Assembly: GCF_000696185.1 (NCBI RefSeq)
Contig: NZ_KK853997.1
Coordinates: 116,558-180,557, forward strand
Direction of reading: 5' to 3'
DNA from: Kitasatospora cheerisanensis KCTC 2395
GTDB taxonomy: Bacteria; Actinomycetota; Actinomycetes; Streptomycetales; Streptomycetaceae
Length of the DNA stretch: 64,000 bases
Below the pieces are notes generated by a model. It saw only the letters and a list, made by a program, of their open reading frames with translations, was not told the DNA's origin and did no database searches. Shown piece by piece: positions 26,213 to 34,692 of this stretch. Both the position numbers and the translations under genes were made by a program. Numbering within the stretch: position 1 is the first letter of the stretch; the number at the start of each line of letters is the position of its first letter.

Positions 26213-26902
26213 TCAGCTCGTGGGTCGGTGGGCGGCGCGCAGCAGTTCGGGCAGCTGCCGCATGTCGGAGAAGAGCACGGTACCGGGGCCGGTGAGGGCG
26301 TCGGCGCCGGTGGGGCCGCCGGTGTAGCCGAAGCAGCGCATGCCGGCCGCGCGGGCGGCCTGTGTGCCGGGTCCGCTGTCCTCGACGACGGCGCAGGCCG
26401 CGGGGGCGTGGCCCATCCGCCGCGCGGCGTGCAGGAACAGGTCGGGTGCGGGTTTGCCGTGCTCGACCTCGGTGGCGCTGAAGATCCGTCCTTCGAAGCG
26501 TTGGTGGAGGCCGGTCCGGCCGAGGGTGTGCCGCATCTTGTCGTGCGTTCCGCTGGAGGCGACGCAGGAGGGCAGGTCGAGCGCGGCGAGTGCGTCCAGG
26601 ATGCCGTCCACCGGCCGGAGTTCGGTGTCGACCAGTTCGCGGTGCCGCTGCTCGAAGCGCCGTTCCCATTCGGCGGCGGCTTCTCCGCCGAGGCGTTCGG
26701 CGACGACCTGCCAGCCGGCGGCGTGCGAGCGGCCGATGAAGTGCCGGACCACCTCGGCCTCGGTGAGCGGCCAGCCGAGCTGCGCGCCGACCTCCCGTTG
26801 GACGCGGACGGCGATCCGTTCGCTGTCGACCAGCACGCCGTCGCAGTCGAAGATCACCAGTTCCACGGGCCCGCCCGCGGCCGCGCTGTTCGATTCGATC
26901 AC
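26213..26902 (-). CDS. HAD-superfamily hydrolase (phosphoglycolate-phosphatase/beta-phosphoglucomutase type)
   Basis: About 229 residues. Motif I is FDCDGVLVDSE (nucleophile Asp), motif II lies in CVASSGTHDKM (Ser/Thr), motif III is the Lys in EHGKPAPDLFLHAA, and motif IV is AVVEDSGPGTQAA (Asp). The alpha-helical cap follows motif I. Likely a phosphatase for small sugar or glycolate phosphates. Start: GTG at 26902 lies 6 bases from a TATGCT box on the complement and has no ribosome binding site, so a leaderless mRNA is likely. Followed by the tandem GNAT gene with a 7-base gap. Confidence 0.9.
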   Translation of the reverse strand: MIESNSAAAGGPVELVIFDCDGVLVDSERIAVRVQREVGAQLGWPLTEAEVVRHFIGRSHAAGWQVVAERLGGEAAAEWERRFEQRHRELVDTELRPVDGILDALAALDLPSCVASSGTHDKMRHTLGRTGLHQRFEGRIFSATEVEHGKPAPDLFLHAARRMGHAPAACAVVEDSGPGTQAARAAGMRCFGYTGGPTGADALTGPGTVLFSDMRQLPELLRAAHRPTS

Positions 26903-27007
26903 CGGGGCAGCATATTCGGCCGGGTCCGAACTCCGGCTCCCCCGGCGGAAATCGGGTTGCCGCCGGGGCGTGGTGTCGATCACGATCACGCCATCGACTT
27001 CTAGCGG

Positions 27008-27298
27008 ATGCCCACCGTACCCGACGACCTGTCGCGCGGTCGGCCCCGCGGGCGGGCACTGACGATCAGTGCCGCGCTCGCCGCCCGGAACGGCTACTGG
27101 CTCGACCGGGCCGACACCTGGGAGTTGGAGGCCCGGGTGCTGCTGCCGCCGGGCCTGGGCCCCAAGGCCCACGGGGACTTCGAGTTCACCCTCCACCGCC
27201 CCGCCGCGCCCGCCGTTCCCGCGCCCGCCGTTCCCGCCCTCGCCGCACCGTCCGAACTGCCGGTCCGCACCGCCTGGTCGGCGCCCCTCGGGGCCTGA
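27008..27298 (+). CDS. Small hypothetical protein
   Basis: 96 residues. The middle (AARNGYWLDRADTWELEARVLLPPGLGPKAHGDF would be the core) looks folded. The C-terminal third is repetitive Pro/Ala (PAVPAPAVPALAAP) and probably flexible. Divergent from the HAD gene. No recognised domain. Confidence 0.45.
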   Translation: MPTVPDDLSRGRPRGRALTISAALAARNGYWLDRADTWELEARVLLPPGLGPKAHGDFEFTLHRPAAPAVPAPAVPALAAPSELPVRTAWSAPLGA

Positions 27299-27308
27299 CG
27301 GACCGGCA

Positions 27309-27345
27309 GGACGGCCTCCCGGGCAGTGCGCCCGGGAGGCCGTCC
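27309..27345. terminator. Bidirectional hairpin terminator
   Basis: Perfect 16-base arms (GGACGGCCTCCCGGGC and complement) with loop AGTGC, centred between the stop of a plus-strand gene (27298) and the stop of a minus-strand gene (27354). Confidence 0.75.
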
Positions 27346-27353
27346 GCCGAGGG

Positions 27354-28024
27354 TCAGCCGAGGGTGAGCCAGGTGATGCCGGCGCGCTCGACCTCGGCCT
27401 GTTCGGCGGCGTCGAGTTCGGCCCGCCCGGTCGCCTTGCGCAGGAACGTCGCCCGGTCCCAGCCGAGCGCGGAGCGGACCGACGGCCCGTCAGCCCCCTT
27501 CAGCAGCAGCGCCTCCAGCACGTCCGAGGCCTCCTCGGTGAGCCAGGCGGGCCGTCCCAGCGCGTCGGCCAGGTCGAGCCCGTGCACGGCCAGTTCGACC
27601 ACCCGGGTCACCATGAACTCGGTGAGCAGCATCGGGTCGCCGTGCCGGGTCCGCACCACCCGCCCCTCGCCCTCCGCCTCGAACCGGGCCGCGGTGTCCC
27701 GCCAGGTTCGCGCGAACTCCCCCGCCGGGTCGGCCCCGCGGCGTCCCGGGCGAGCGCGATCCGGGCACTGTTGGTCGCCGCGTCGAACCGCTCGTCCGGA
27801 CGGTAGTAGCCGACGGCCGTCACGCTCGCCCGCTCCGGCTCGGGCGCGGCCAGCATCTCCGCCACCCGCCCCACCGCGACCCGCACGTGCGCCAGCAGCT
27901 CCGCCACCGCCCACGGCTCGCACCGCGTGGCCCGTGCCCAGTCCTCCTCGCCCAGCCCGGCCGTCGCTGCCCCGAGCGCCCCGCCCTCGGCCCGGAACGC
28001 CTGCTCGATCAGTTCCTTCTGCAT
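27354..28024 (-). CDS. Maleylpyruvate isomerase N-terminal / TIGR03083-family protein, one apparent frameshift
   Basis: N-terminal piece MQKELIEQAFRAEGGALG through ATRCEPWAVAELLAHVRVAVGRVAEML (DinB-like fold with the first His). The rest (EFMVTRVVELAVHGLDLADAL, holding the other metal ligands, then a C-terminal helical part) is in another frame. One extra base in the CCCC run at 27734-27737 joins them at DAAGADPAGEFARTW to give about 223 residues. A mycothiol-type enzyme is likely; substrate unknown. Distant paralogue of the protein at 7313-8101. Confidence 0.78.
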
Positions 28025-28059
28025 TCCCGGCACGCTACTCCCGGCCTTGCGGAGGCCGT

Positions 28060-28377
28060 TCACCCGGTCTCCTCGCCCTCTTCCTCCCTCCCGCCCCACC
28101 TGTGCCGGACGACGTCCCACACGGGTGCGCCTCCGGCGCCGGTGCGGGGAGGCGCGGGCACCGGGCCGGGCGCGGTCTCGACGAGGTGGACGAGCGTCCA
28201 GGCGACGCCGTAGCAGTCGTCCGGGCCGAAGCAGGCCGCCAGGGCGTGGGCCTCCTCACCGGTAACGGGCCGGGCGATCGCGTCCAACTGCGCGCAGCGC
28301 CGGTCGATCTCCTCCTCGGTGGAGTCCCGGTCGGGCAGCGGGCCGTCGGCGACGAAGGCCCGGACTTCGGTTCTCAT
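28060..28377 (-). CDS. Small hypothetical protein
   Basis: 105 residues, acidic. Notable stretch GPDDCYGVAWTLVHLVETAPG; the C-terminus is charged (RHRWGGREEEGEETG). No signal or membrane segment. The ATG at 28377 has GGAG eight bases upstream. The composition suggests a conserved cytosolic Streptomyces protein, function unknown. Confidence 0.6.
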   Translation of the reverse strand: MRTEVRAFVADGPLPDRDSTEEEIDRRCAQLDAIARPVTGEEAHALAACFGPDDCYGVAWTLVHLVETAPGPVPAPPRTGAGGAPVWDVVRHRWGGREEEGEETG

Positions 28378-28464
28378 CCACTGCTCCACGGTCGATGCCG
28401 GCGCCTGCCGGCGCCGAAATAGTGCACCGGGCTCCGACAGCACGACGCGGTAGCCTGTTCGATC

Positions 28465-28878
28465 ATGTGCTACCACGCGTTCAACGGCGCTCTCCGCCAC
28501 TACGTGTGCGTCGCGTGCCGGCTCTCCTTCAAGGGCAGCACGTGGCGGCCGCTCGGGCGGCGGGTCTGCCCCGGCTGCCGCGGTCAACTCGCCTTCGCCG
28601 GGTTCGACTTCGCGGCTCCCCGGCGGCGCGACACCAAGGCGTGGTCCGTCGTCGCCGCGGTGCTCGCCGAGGGCCTGACGTACGATCACCGGCCGGGCTG
28701 CGGCTGCACCCACCTGCCCTCGTACCGGCCCCGGACCAGGGCGCAACTGCGGGTCCGCCGCCGGGCGGCGGAGCGGCTGGGCCTGCCGCTGGCGGTGACC
28801 CTGGCCCGCCGCGACGCCTTCACCCCCGAGTCCCGCGACGAGCCGCCGGCCGACTCCCGGACGCCGGCAGCGTCGTAA
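28465..28878 (+). CDS. Small zinc-ribbon protein
   Basis: 137 residues. Two CxxC pairs (Cys15/Cys18 in YVCVACRLSFKG and Cys35/Cys38 in RVCPGCRGQL) form a zinc ribbon. A second Cys/His group (GCGCTH) follows in the middle, and the C-terminus is disordered and charged. Such ribbons bind nucleic acid or act in protein contacts; the role here is unknown. TAGCCT at 28451-28456 lies 8 bases before the ATG with no ribosome binding site, so the mRNA may be leaderless. Confidence 0.7.
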   Translation: MCYHAFNGALRHYVCVACRLSFKGSTWRPLGRRVCPGCRGQLAFAGFDFAAPRRRDTKAWSVVAAVLAEGLTYDHRPGCGCTHLPSYRPRTRAQLRVRRRAAERLGLPLAVTLARRDAFTPESRDEPPADSRTPAAS

Positions 28879-28913
28879 GGCCTGCCTCTCGTGATCGACT
28901 GAAAGGTCCCCTC

Positions 28914-29687
28914 ATGCACAGCGCACCCGTCACCCCGTCGGGAGACCGGATCCGGTGGGTCGAACTGCCGGGCGGCGACGGTCCGGCCCGGGTCTACGTC
29001 CACGGGCTGGGCTCCAGTTCGCCCGCGTACTTCACCGAGGTCGCGGCGCATCCGCTGCTCGCCGGGCGTCGCTCGCTGCTGATCGACCTGCTCGGCTTCG
29101 GGCTCAGCGACCGTCCGGTGGACTTCGACTACCGCCTGGAGTCGCACGCCGACGCCCTCGCCGCGGCGCTGACCGCGGCCGGCCTGGACGGGGCGGAGCT
29201 CATCGCGCACAGCATGGGCGGCTCGGTCGCGCTCGTGCTCGCCGCCCGGCACCCGCACCTGGTGTCGAAGCTGGTGCTGGTCGACGCCACCCTCGACCCG
29301 ATCCCCGAGCCGGGCCCGCCCGGCGCGGGCAGCAGCGGCATCGCCGCGTTCACCGAGGAGGAGTTCCTGGCCGGCGCCTGGCGGCAGGTCAGGGACGCGG
29401 TGGGCCCCGGCTGGTGGTCGACCATGCGCCTGGCCGGCCTCGAAGCCCTGCACCGCAGCGCCGTCCACCTGACCCGCGGCAGCACCCCCGTCATGCGCGA
29501 CCTGCTCCTCACCCTGCCGATCCCCCGCACCTTCCTCCACCCCGCCGCCGACGGCCCCTTCCCCGGCACGGCCGCCCTCACCGCCGCCGGCGTCTCCGTG
29601 GTCGCGATCCCGGACTGCGGCCACAACATCATGCTCGACAACCCGGAAGCCTTCACCAAAGCGACCGCCGACGCCCTCTCCACCTGA
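28914..29687 (+). CDS. Alpha/beta hydrolase
   Basis: 257 residues, cytosolic. Oxyanion motif VYVHGLGSSSPAYF, nucleophile elbow AHSMGGSVALV, probable acid residue near the LHPAADGP stretch, and catalytic His in IPDCGHNIMLDNPEAF. Typical single-domain hydrolase of the epoxide-hydrolase/lactonase/esterase group. Substrate unknown. AAAGG lies 10 bases before the ATG. Confidence 0.9.
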   Translation: MHSAPVTPSGDRIRWVELPGGDGPARVYVHGLGSSSPAYFTEVAAHPLLAGRRSLLIDLLGFGLSDRPVDFDYRLESHADALAAALTAAGLDGAELIAHSMGGSVALVLAARHPHLVSKLVLVDATLDPIPEPGPPGAGSSGIAAFTEEEFLAGAWRQVRDAVGPGWWSTMRLAGLEALHRSAVHLTRGSTPVMRDLLLTLPIPRTFLHPAADGPFPGTAALTAAGVSVVAIPDCGHNIMLDNPEAFTKATADALST

Positions 29688-29748
29688 CCTCCCACCCACC
29701 AGCGCACCGGACCGCCGACCCCCGGCAACCACCCCGCCTGACCGTCCG

Positions 29749-30957
29749 TCAGAACTTGCCCCGCGCCACGTGCGCCAGCACGACCACGACTACCAGGGCG
29801 GCCGTGACCCCGCCGAGTGCCATCACCACGGACGGCGAGGTGCGGTCCAGGATGCTGCCGCCGACCAGCGCGCCGAGCGAGATCGTCGCCTGGAACGAGG
29901 CGGTGAACAGCACCGACGCCGCCTCGGGCGCCTCGGGGGCGGCCTTGACGAACCAGGTCTGTGAGCAGGCGGGGACCGCCCCGTACGCGGCTCCCCACAC
30001 GACCAGCAGCCCCAGCGCACCGGCCGTCGAACCGCCCAGCACCGGCAGCAGCAGTGTCGCTCCGGCGAGCAGCGCGGCCGCGGCGCCGAACCCGGCCCTG
30101 GGGCGGCGGGCGACCAGCGAGCTGCCGAGGAAGTTGCCGAGGATGCCCGCCGCCCCGTAGACCAGCAGCAGTACGGTGATCAGTCCGGCGCTCGCGTGCG
30201 TGACCTCCTCCAGGAACGGGGTCACGTACGTGTAGGCACCGAAGTGCGCCAGCACGACGAGGAAGGTCAGCAGCAGCGCGAACCGGACGTTCACCCTGCG
30301 GAACAGTCCGCCCAGCACGCTCAGTCGGGTGGTCGCGGTCGGCGGCAGCGGCGGCAGGACCAGCACCAGCAGCCCGAGCACCCCGACCGTCAGGACGCCC
30401 ATCGCGACGAACGCGGTCCGCCAGCCCGCCAGTTCGCCGATGAACGTCCCGGCCGGTACCCCCAGCACGGACCCCAGCGGCACGGCCGAGAAGATCACCG
30501 ACACGGCGCGCCCGACCTTCTCCGCGGGCACCAGCCGATCGGCCAGCCCCGCCCCGATCGACCAGAACCCGCCGATGGTGATCCCCACCATCACCCGCGA
30601 CACCAGCACCAGACCGTAGCCCGGCGCGACCGCGGCCAGCCCGTTCGCCAGCGCCAGCAGCGCCGTGAACGCGCACAGCATCACCCGCCGGTCGACCCGC
30701 GCCGTCGCCACGGTCACCACCGGCGCCGAGACCGCCGCCAGGAATCCGGGCATGGTCATCATCAACCCGGCCATCCCGTCGGAGACTTCGAAGCTCGACC
30801 CGATCGAGGTGAGCAGCCCGATCGGCAGGATCTCCGTCGTGACGATCACGAAGATCCCCGCCATGACCGCCACCACGGACAGCCACTCGACCACCGGTGA
30901 TCGTGTCACCGGTCCCGTCGTACCGGAGTGCGAAGCAGTGGTGCTGGTCGATGCCAT
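29749..30957 (-). CDS. MFS exporter, DHA1 family (NepI/Cmx-like)
   Basis: 402 residues, 12 membrane segments after a Ser/Thr-rich N-terminal tail. GIFVIVTTEILPIGLL, RVMVGITIGGFWSIGAGLADRL and AGTFIGELAGWRTAF match the group that includes purine-nucleoside exporter NepI and chloramphenicol exporters. Ligand cannot be fixed. Single gene; converges with the alpha/beta hydrolase. Confidence 0.9.
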   Translation of the reverse strand: MASTSTTASHSGTTGPVTRSPVVEWLSVVAVMAGIFVIVTTEILPIGLLTSIGSSFEVSDGMAGLMMTMPGFLAAVSAPVVTVATARVDRRVMLCAFTALLALANGLAAVAPGYGLVLVSRVMVGITIGGFWSIGAGLADRLVPAEKVGRAVSVIFSAVPLGSVLGVPAGTFIGELAGWRTAFVAMGVLTVGVLGLLVLVLPPLPPTATTRLSVLGGLFRRVNVRFALLLTFLVVLAHFGAYTYVTPFLEEVTHASAGLITVLLLVYGAAGILGNFLGSSLVARRPRAGFGAAAALLAGATLLLPVLGGSTAGALGLLVVWGAAYGAVPACSQTWFVKAAPEAPEAASVLFTASFQATISLGALVGGSILDRTSPSVVMALGGVTAALVVVVVLAHVARGKF

Positions 30958-31088
30958 GGTGTCCGTCCTGTGCCGGGGCTCTCTTGTTTCCCGGCCAGTT
31001 CACCAACGCGCCCGGCGGGGGGCTGGCAGCTTTCCGACATCACCGTTGCGGGTGACACGGCGGCCGACCGGGCGACTGCGCTGCCTGA

Positions 31089-31412
31089 CTACTGCGACGC
31101 GCGCACTGCGGCGCCGACGGAGGCCACATCCAGCTCCACGACCACCTCGTCGCCCTCCCATCGGCCGTGCCGTGAGATCGCCAGACCGATGAACGCGAGC
31201 TCAGCGGCGCGGTCCCGCAGGGCGTACTGCTCGTGCGTCTCCTCACCGAGCCCACCCAGCTCCTCACGGTCCCACGCCGCTACCGCGGCTTCGGCCAACG
31301 CCTTCGGCAGGCGCACGGTGATCGGGGCGACCTGAGCGTCGACACACACGCCGATTGCCGCCAACACCTTCGAGTCCTCGCGATACCTGACGTACTGCCC
31401 CTGATCGTTCAC
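31089..31412 (-). CDS. Small hypothetical protein
   Basis: 107 residues. The body (AQVAPITVRLPKALAEAAVAAWDRE, then EQYALRDRAAELAFIGLAI) is compact and helical with a beta-rich C-terminus (GDEVVVELDVASVG). No domain recognised. Start GTG at 31412 follows a TACCCT box by 6 bases on the complement with no ribosome binding site, so the mRNA is probably leaderless. The longer frame to 31787 overlaps the GNAT gene and is rejected. Confidence 0.6.
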   Translation of the reverse strand: MNDQGQYVRYREDSKVLAAIGVCVDAQVAPITVRLPKALAEAAVAAWDREELGGLGEETHEQYALRDRAAELAFIGLAISRHGRWEGDEVVVELDVASVGAAVRASQ

Positions 31413-31507
31413 ACGGCGAGGGTACGCACAGACTCTCCGACTGTCGCCGCCTTGACCCGGCGAACCTCTGCGGTCAGAGCACCGGCCCACCGGCAGGCCC
31501 GCCGCCG

Positions 31508-32047
31508 TCACGGGCGCGCGAAGCGCCACATGTCGCGAGGTTCGCCGGCGACCACCTGGTGGGCGGAGACCAGGGTCTCCCGGCGGTAGCCGGCCCGTTC
31601 GGCGGTGCGCAGTGAGCCGGTGTTCCACGGTTCGACGTACAACTCGATCCGGGGGACGGCCAGTTCGCCGAGCGCCCAGGCGGTGACGGCGTTCAGTCCG
31701 GCCAGTGCGACGCCCCGGCCGCGAGCGCCTCCGGCCACCCAGTAGCCGGCCGTGGCAGCCCCGCGCAGCGGCAGTTCGCCGACCCACAGCCCAACGTTGC
31801 CGACGGCCTCACCGTCGGGGGCCTCGATCACGAACGGGTAGCCGGTGCCGATCTCGGTCCGCATCCACTGGCGCCGCACGAACGCGTCCGCTCCCTCCTC
31901 GGAGTACGGCGCGGGCACGGTGGTGATCAGCGGAATGTACGGATCGGTGGCAACCTCCCGCAGCAGTCCCCGGTCCGTCAACTCCCACCCCCGCAGCCGG
32001 AACCCGTTCTCCGCCACGATCTCCGGCACCACCCTCGGCATCTCCAC
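31508..32047 (-). CDS. GNAT N-acetyltransferase
   Basis: About 179 residues of the RimJ/RimL type: FRLRGWELTDRGLLREVATDP at the start, YWVAGGARGRGVALAGLNAV (acetyl-CoA loop) in the middle, and RIELYVEPWNTGSLRTAERAGYRRE at the end. It acetylates an amino group of a protein or small molecule. The GTG at 32047 has GAGGA 7 bases upstream; an ATG two codons on (32041) has a purine tract too close to use. Confidence 0.88.
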   Translation of the reverse strand: MEMPRVVPEIVAENGFRLRGWELTDRGLLREVATDPYIPLITTVPAPYSEEGADAFVRRQWMRTEIGTGYPFVIEAPDGEAVGNVGLWVGELPLRGAATAGYWVAGGARGRGVALAGLNAVTAWALGELAVPRIELYVEPWNTGSLRTAERAGYRRETLVSAHQVVAGEPRDMWRFARP

Positions 32048-32308
32048 CGGCCCATCCTCGCCGACACCTCCTGCCGACGGCCAATCACTTCTCCTCCCCC
32101 GCGCGAACCCGGGCGGCGCCCCGATGCGCCGCAGCACGGCGGCGCCCAGCCGGTGGCGCCTCACGGCGGTCCCGGGCGGGCGGCATTGGCACGGCGTCGT
32201 GAACGCGCCGACACCGCGGGAATCTGCCGCCAGTGGCGCAGCAGTGCCTCAGCTCGCCCCGAGCACGGCCTCGGGTGCGCGGAGCGCCTGGCATACTCGG
32301 GCCGTGTG

Positions 32309-32878
32309 ATGGATGTCGAGGAGTTCTGGGCCCTGCTGGACGAGGCGTGTGCCGAAGTCGACGATCAGGAACGGGACTTCGACGATCGGCACGAAGCGAT
32401 CTCGCGGGCGTGCGAGGAGCGGTTGGTGAGCCGCACGCCCGAGGAAGTCGTCCAGTTCGCCCTGCGCAAGTGGCAGTTGCGGGACGCTGCCTACCGGTAC
32501 GACCTGTGGGCGGCGGCGTTCCTCATCGAGGGCTGGTGGTCCGACGACGGGTTCATGGACTTCCGCGAGGGCCTCATCTCTCTCGGCCGCCACTGGTACG
32601 AGCGCGCCCTCGCCGATCCGGACTCCCTCGCCGACCATCCGGCAGTACGTGGCGGCGGCGACGTCCTCCTCGGGAACGAGGACTTCCACCAGGTCGCCCG
32701 CCGCGCCTACCACCGCCTCACCGGCGAACCGGACGGACTCGACGAGGCACTGGCCGCTTCCCCGGAAGCCGCCCCGCTCAGGTCCCTCACCCACCCGACC
32801 GGTTCCCGCTGGGACGTCGCCGACGACAACGAGATGCGTCGCCACCTGCCCCGCCTCGCCGCGATCTTCCTCGACTGA
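32309..32878 (+). CDS. DUF4240-domain protein
   Basis: 189 residues. The start MDVEEFWALLDEACAE, then LWAAAFLIEGWWSDDGFMDF and GLISLGRHWYERALADPDSLAD are the family signature. Found in many actinobacteria; biochemical role unknown, cytosolic. GTG codons lie directly before the ATG at 32309. No strong ribosome binding site. Confidence 0.85.
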   Translation: MDVEEFWALLDEACAEVDDQERDFDDRHEAISRACEERLVSRTPEEVVQFALRKWQLRDAAYRYDLWAAAFLIEGWWSDDGFMDFREGLISLGRHWYERALADPDSLADHPAVRGGGDVLLGNEDFHQVARRAYHRLTGEPDGLDEALAASPEAAPLRSLTHPTGSRWDVADDNEMRRHLPRLAAIFLD

Positions 32879-33121
32879 CCCGCACTCACCCCGTTCGCCC
32901 ACACCCAACCCCGCCGCAGACCACGGCCTCCCCCCGGCACACAGCTGCTGCACCCATCGCCGACCGGGCCGGGCCCGGCGGGCACCCCGGACGGCGCGCG
33001 CCGGCGCCTCCTCGTCGCCGTCCTCCTCCCCGCGGATGACGCGATGCCCTCCTGGAGGTGGTCATCTGACGCCACCTCAGGTCGATGACCCGGTGCGGCG
33101 GGGGCGAGGAGGATCCGTGGC

Positions 33122-33670
33122 ATGCGGATCACGAGGCTTCTTCATCCCCCCACCCCGACGATCGGGGACACGGCGCGGCCGGTCCCGGGCTGGGCGGGGC
33201 GGTGTGCGCGGGTCATACCGGTGGTGGTGCTGCCGTCCTGCCTGTGGCGGCTGCCGTTCGCGTTCGACTTCGACATGGGGCAGGTCTATGCGGTGCACAA
33301 GCCGTGGCACTGGTGGGTGATCCTGTACGTCTTCGGGCTCAGCGTGCTCTCCGAGGGGCTCGCCTACCTCTCCTTCGGGCTGGTGGCCCGCTGGGGCGAG
33401 GTGGTTCCGTCCTGGGTGCCGGTCGTCGGCCGCCGGCGCATCCCCCCGCTCGCGGCGATCGTCCCGGCCGCACTCGGCGGGCTGGCGCTGGTCGTCCTCT
33501 GGGATCCGCTGCCGCTCGCCTTCCTCCACCTCGCCGGGGTTCCTCTCGTCGAGTACGCCAACGGCTGGTGGAAGGCGCTGGCGGCCGTGGCCACGCTCCC
33601 GCTGGTGCTGTGGGGGCCGCTCCTGCTGGCACTGACGTACGGGTACCACCGGCGCCGCCGCGAGGAGTGA
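33122..33670 (+). CDS. Membrane protein of unknown function
   Basis: 182 residues with four predicted membrane segments (VIPVVVLPSCLWRLPF, WWVILYVFGLSVLSEGLAYL, LAAIVPAALGGLALVVLW, ALAAVATLPLVLWGPLLLALT). No functional motif. GGAGGA lies 10 bases before the ATG. Downstream and convergent is a small unrelated gene. Confidence 0.72.
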   Translation: MRITRLLHPPTPTIGDTARPVPGWAGRCARVIPVVVLPSCLWRLPFAFDFDMGQVYAVHKPWHWWVILYVFGLSVLSEGLAYLSFGLVARWGEVVPSWVPVVGRRRIPPLAAIVPAALGGLALVVLWDPLPLAFLHLAGVPLVEYANGWWKALAAVATLPLVLWGPLLLALTYGYHRRRREE

Positions 33671-33696
33671 CGGTCGGCCGGTCGGCGAAGGGCTGA

Positions 33697-34014
33697 CTAC
33701 AGCAGGCGGTTGCGGGCGATCGCGGCAAGGGCCTCCTGGGGGCTGCGGAACTCCTCGGTGCCGGCCTGCGGCTTGTCCACCAGCCGCTCGCCGCCGTCCT
33801 CGGAGACGCAGATCCAGTGCGTGCCGCTCAGCGGCAGTCCGCGCATCCAGACCGTGTCGCGCCCGTACACCCCGGCGCGGAACTGGCCGCGGTAGACGTC
33901 GCTGGAGGTCACCATGCCGACCACGGTCGAACCGTCCACGGCGTGCAGCACTTCCTCGGGGTTGTACTCGGCAGGCACCAGCACCAGCTCGCCCTGACGC
34001 TTCCACCATGACAT
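33697..34014 (-). CDS. Small hypothetical protein
   Basis: 105 residues with a basic N-terminus (MSWWKRQGELVLVP) and a compact domain (NPEEVLHAVDGSTVVGMVTS, GRDTVWMRGLPLSGTHWICV). The C-terminus (EEFRSPQEALAAIARNRLL) is helical. No signal or membrane segment. The ATG at 34014 precedes conserved-looking sequence; the longer frame to 34224 is not protein-like. Confidence 0.6.
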   Translation of the reverse strand: MSWWKRQGELVLVPAEYNPEEVLHAVDGSTVVGMVTSSDVYRGQFRAGVYGRDTVWMRGLPLSGTHWICVSEDGGERLVDKPQAGTEEFRSPQEALAAIARNRLL

Positions 34015-34222
34015 CGAGCACCACGTCCTTCCGGTCCGTCCCCACCGAGGTGCGCCATGTAAGCACGGGGTCGAACGATCGGACAACGGTGCGTCTCCGA
34101 GCAGCAGTTGAGCCGGCAGGAAGCTGTCAGGTTCCGGGCCGCTCCCTCGTCGGACAGGCGTACGGTCTGATCGGATCCACTCCGCGCACCCGGCGTGCGC
34201 CAGATCACGGGAGCAGCACACC

Positions 34223-34633
34223 ATGACCGAGTCGACACCCCTGGACTTCCTGGCCCGCTACCAGCAGGCGATGCTCGCGCTGGACGCCGATGCGCTCGCG
34301 GATCTCTACGCGCCGGACGCCGTGCACGAGTTCCCGTTCCGGGTGCCGGGGTTTCCGGAGCGGTACGACGGGCGGGAGGCGGTGCGGGCGGGGTACCGGG
34401 CGGCGTGGGGGGCGACCCCGGTGCGGCCGAAGGAGATCGAGGAGACGGCCGTGCACCGCTCGGCGGATCCCGAGGTGCTGGTGGTCGAGCAGACGGTGCG
34501 CGGCGAGGTCGCGGGCCGGGACGGCGGGTTCGCGGTCGCGGGGCTGCTGGTGATGCGGGTCCGCGGGGGTCTGATCGTCCATGCCCGCGACTACATGGAC
34601 GGCCTGGCCCTGACCGGCGGGCGCACGTCCTGA
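34223..34633 (+). CDS. SnoaL/NTF2-like protein
   Basis: 136 residues, the usual size of the cone-shaped SnoaL fold: FLARYQQAMLALDADALADLYAPDAVHEFPF at the start, GREAVRAGYRAAW in the middle, LLVMRVRGGLIVHARDYMDG at the end. Members are small-molecule isomerases, cyclases or binding proteins. GGGAGCAG precedes the ATG. The last codons and the stop fall inside a 20-base tandem repeat. Confidence 0.85.
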   Translation: MTESTPLDFLARYQQAMLALDADALADLYAPDAVHEFPFRVPGFPERYDGREAVRAGYRAAWGATPVRPKEIEETAVHRSADPEVLVVEQTVRGEVAGRDGGFAVAGLLVMRVRGGLIVHARDYMDGLALTGGRTS

Positions 34634-34689
34634 CCGGAGGCCGAACGTCCTGACCGGAGGCCGCGCGTTCTGACCGGAGGACCGTCCGG
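34610..34689. repeat. Tandem repeat, 20-base unit, about 4 copies
   Basis: Two near-perfect copies of CGTCCTGACCGGAGGCCGAA (34626-34645, 34646-34665), a third partial copy and a degenerate first copy inside the SnoaL-like coding end. The stop codon (34631-34633) lies within the first good copy, so the extra copies sit directly downstream of the gene. Confidence 0.85.
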
Positions 34690-34692
34690 GCC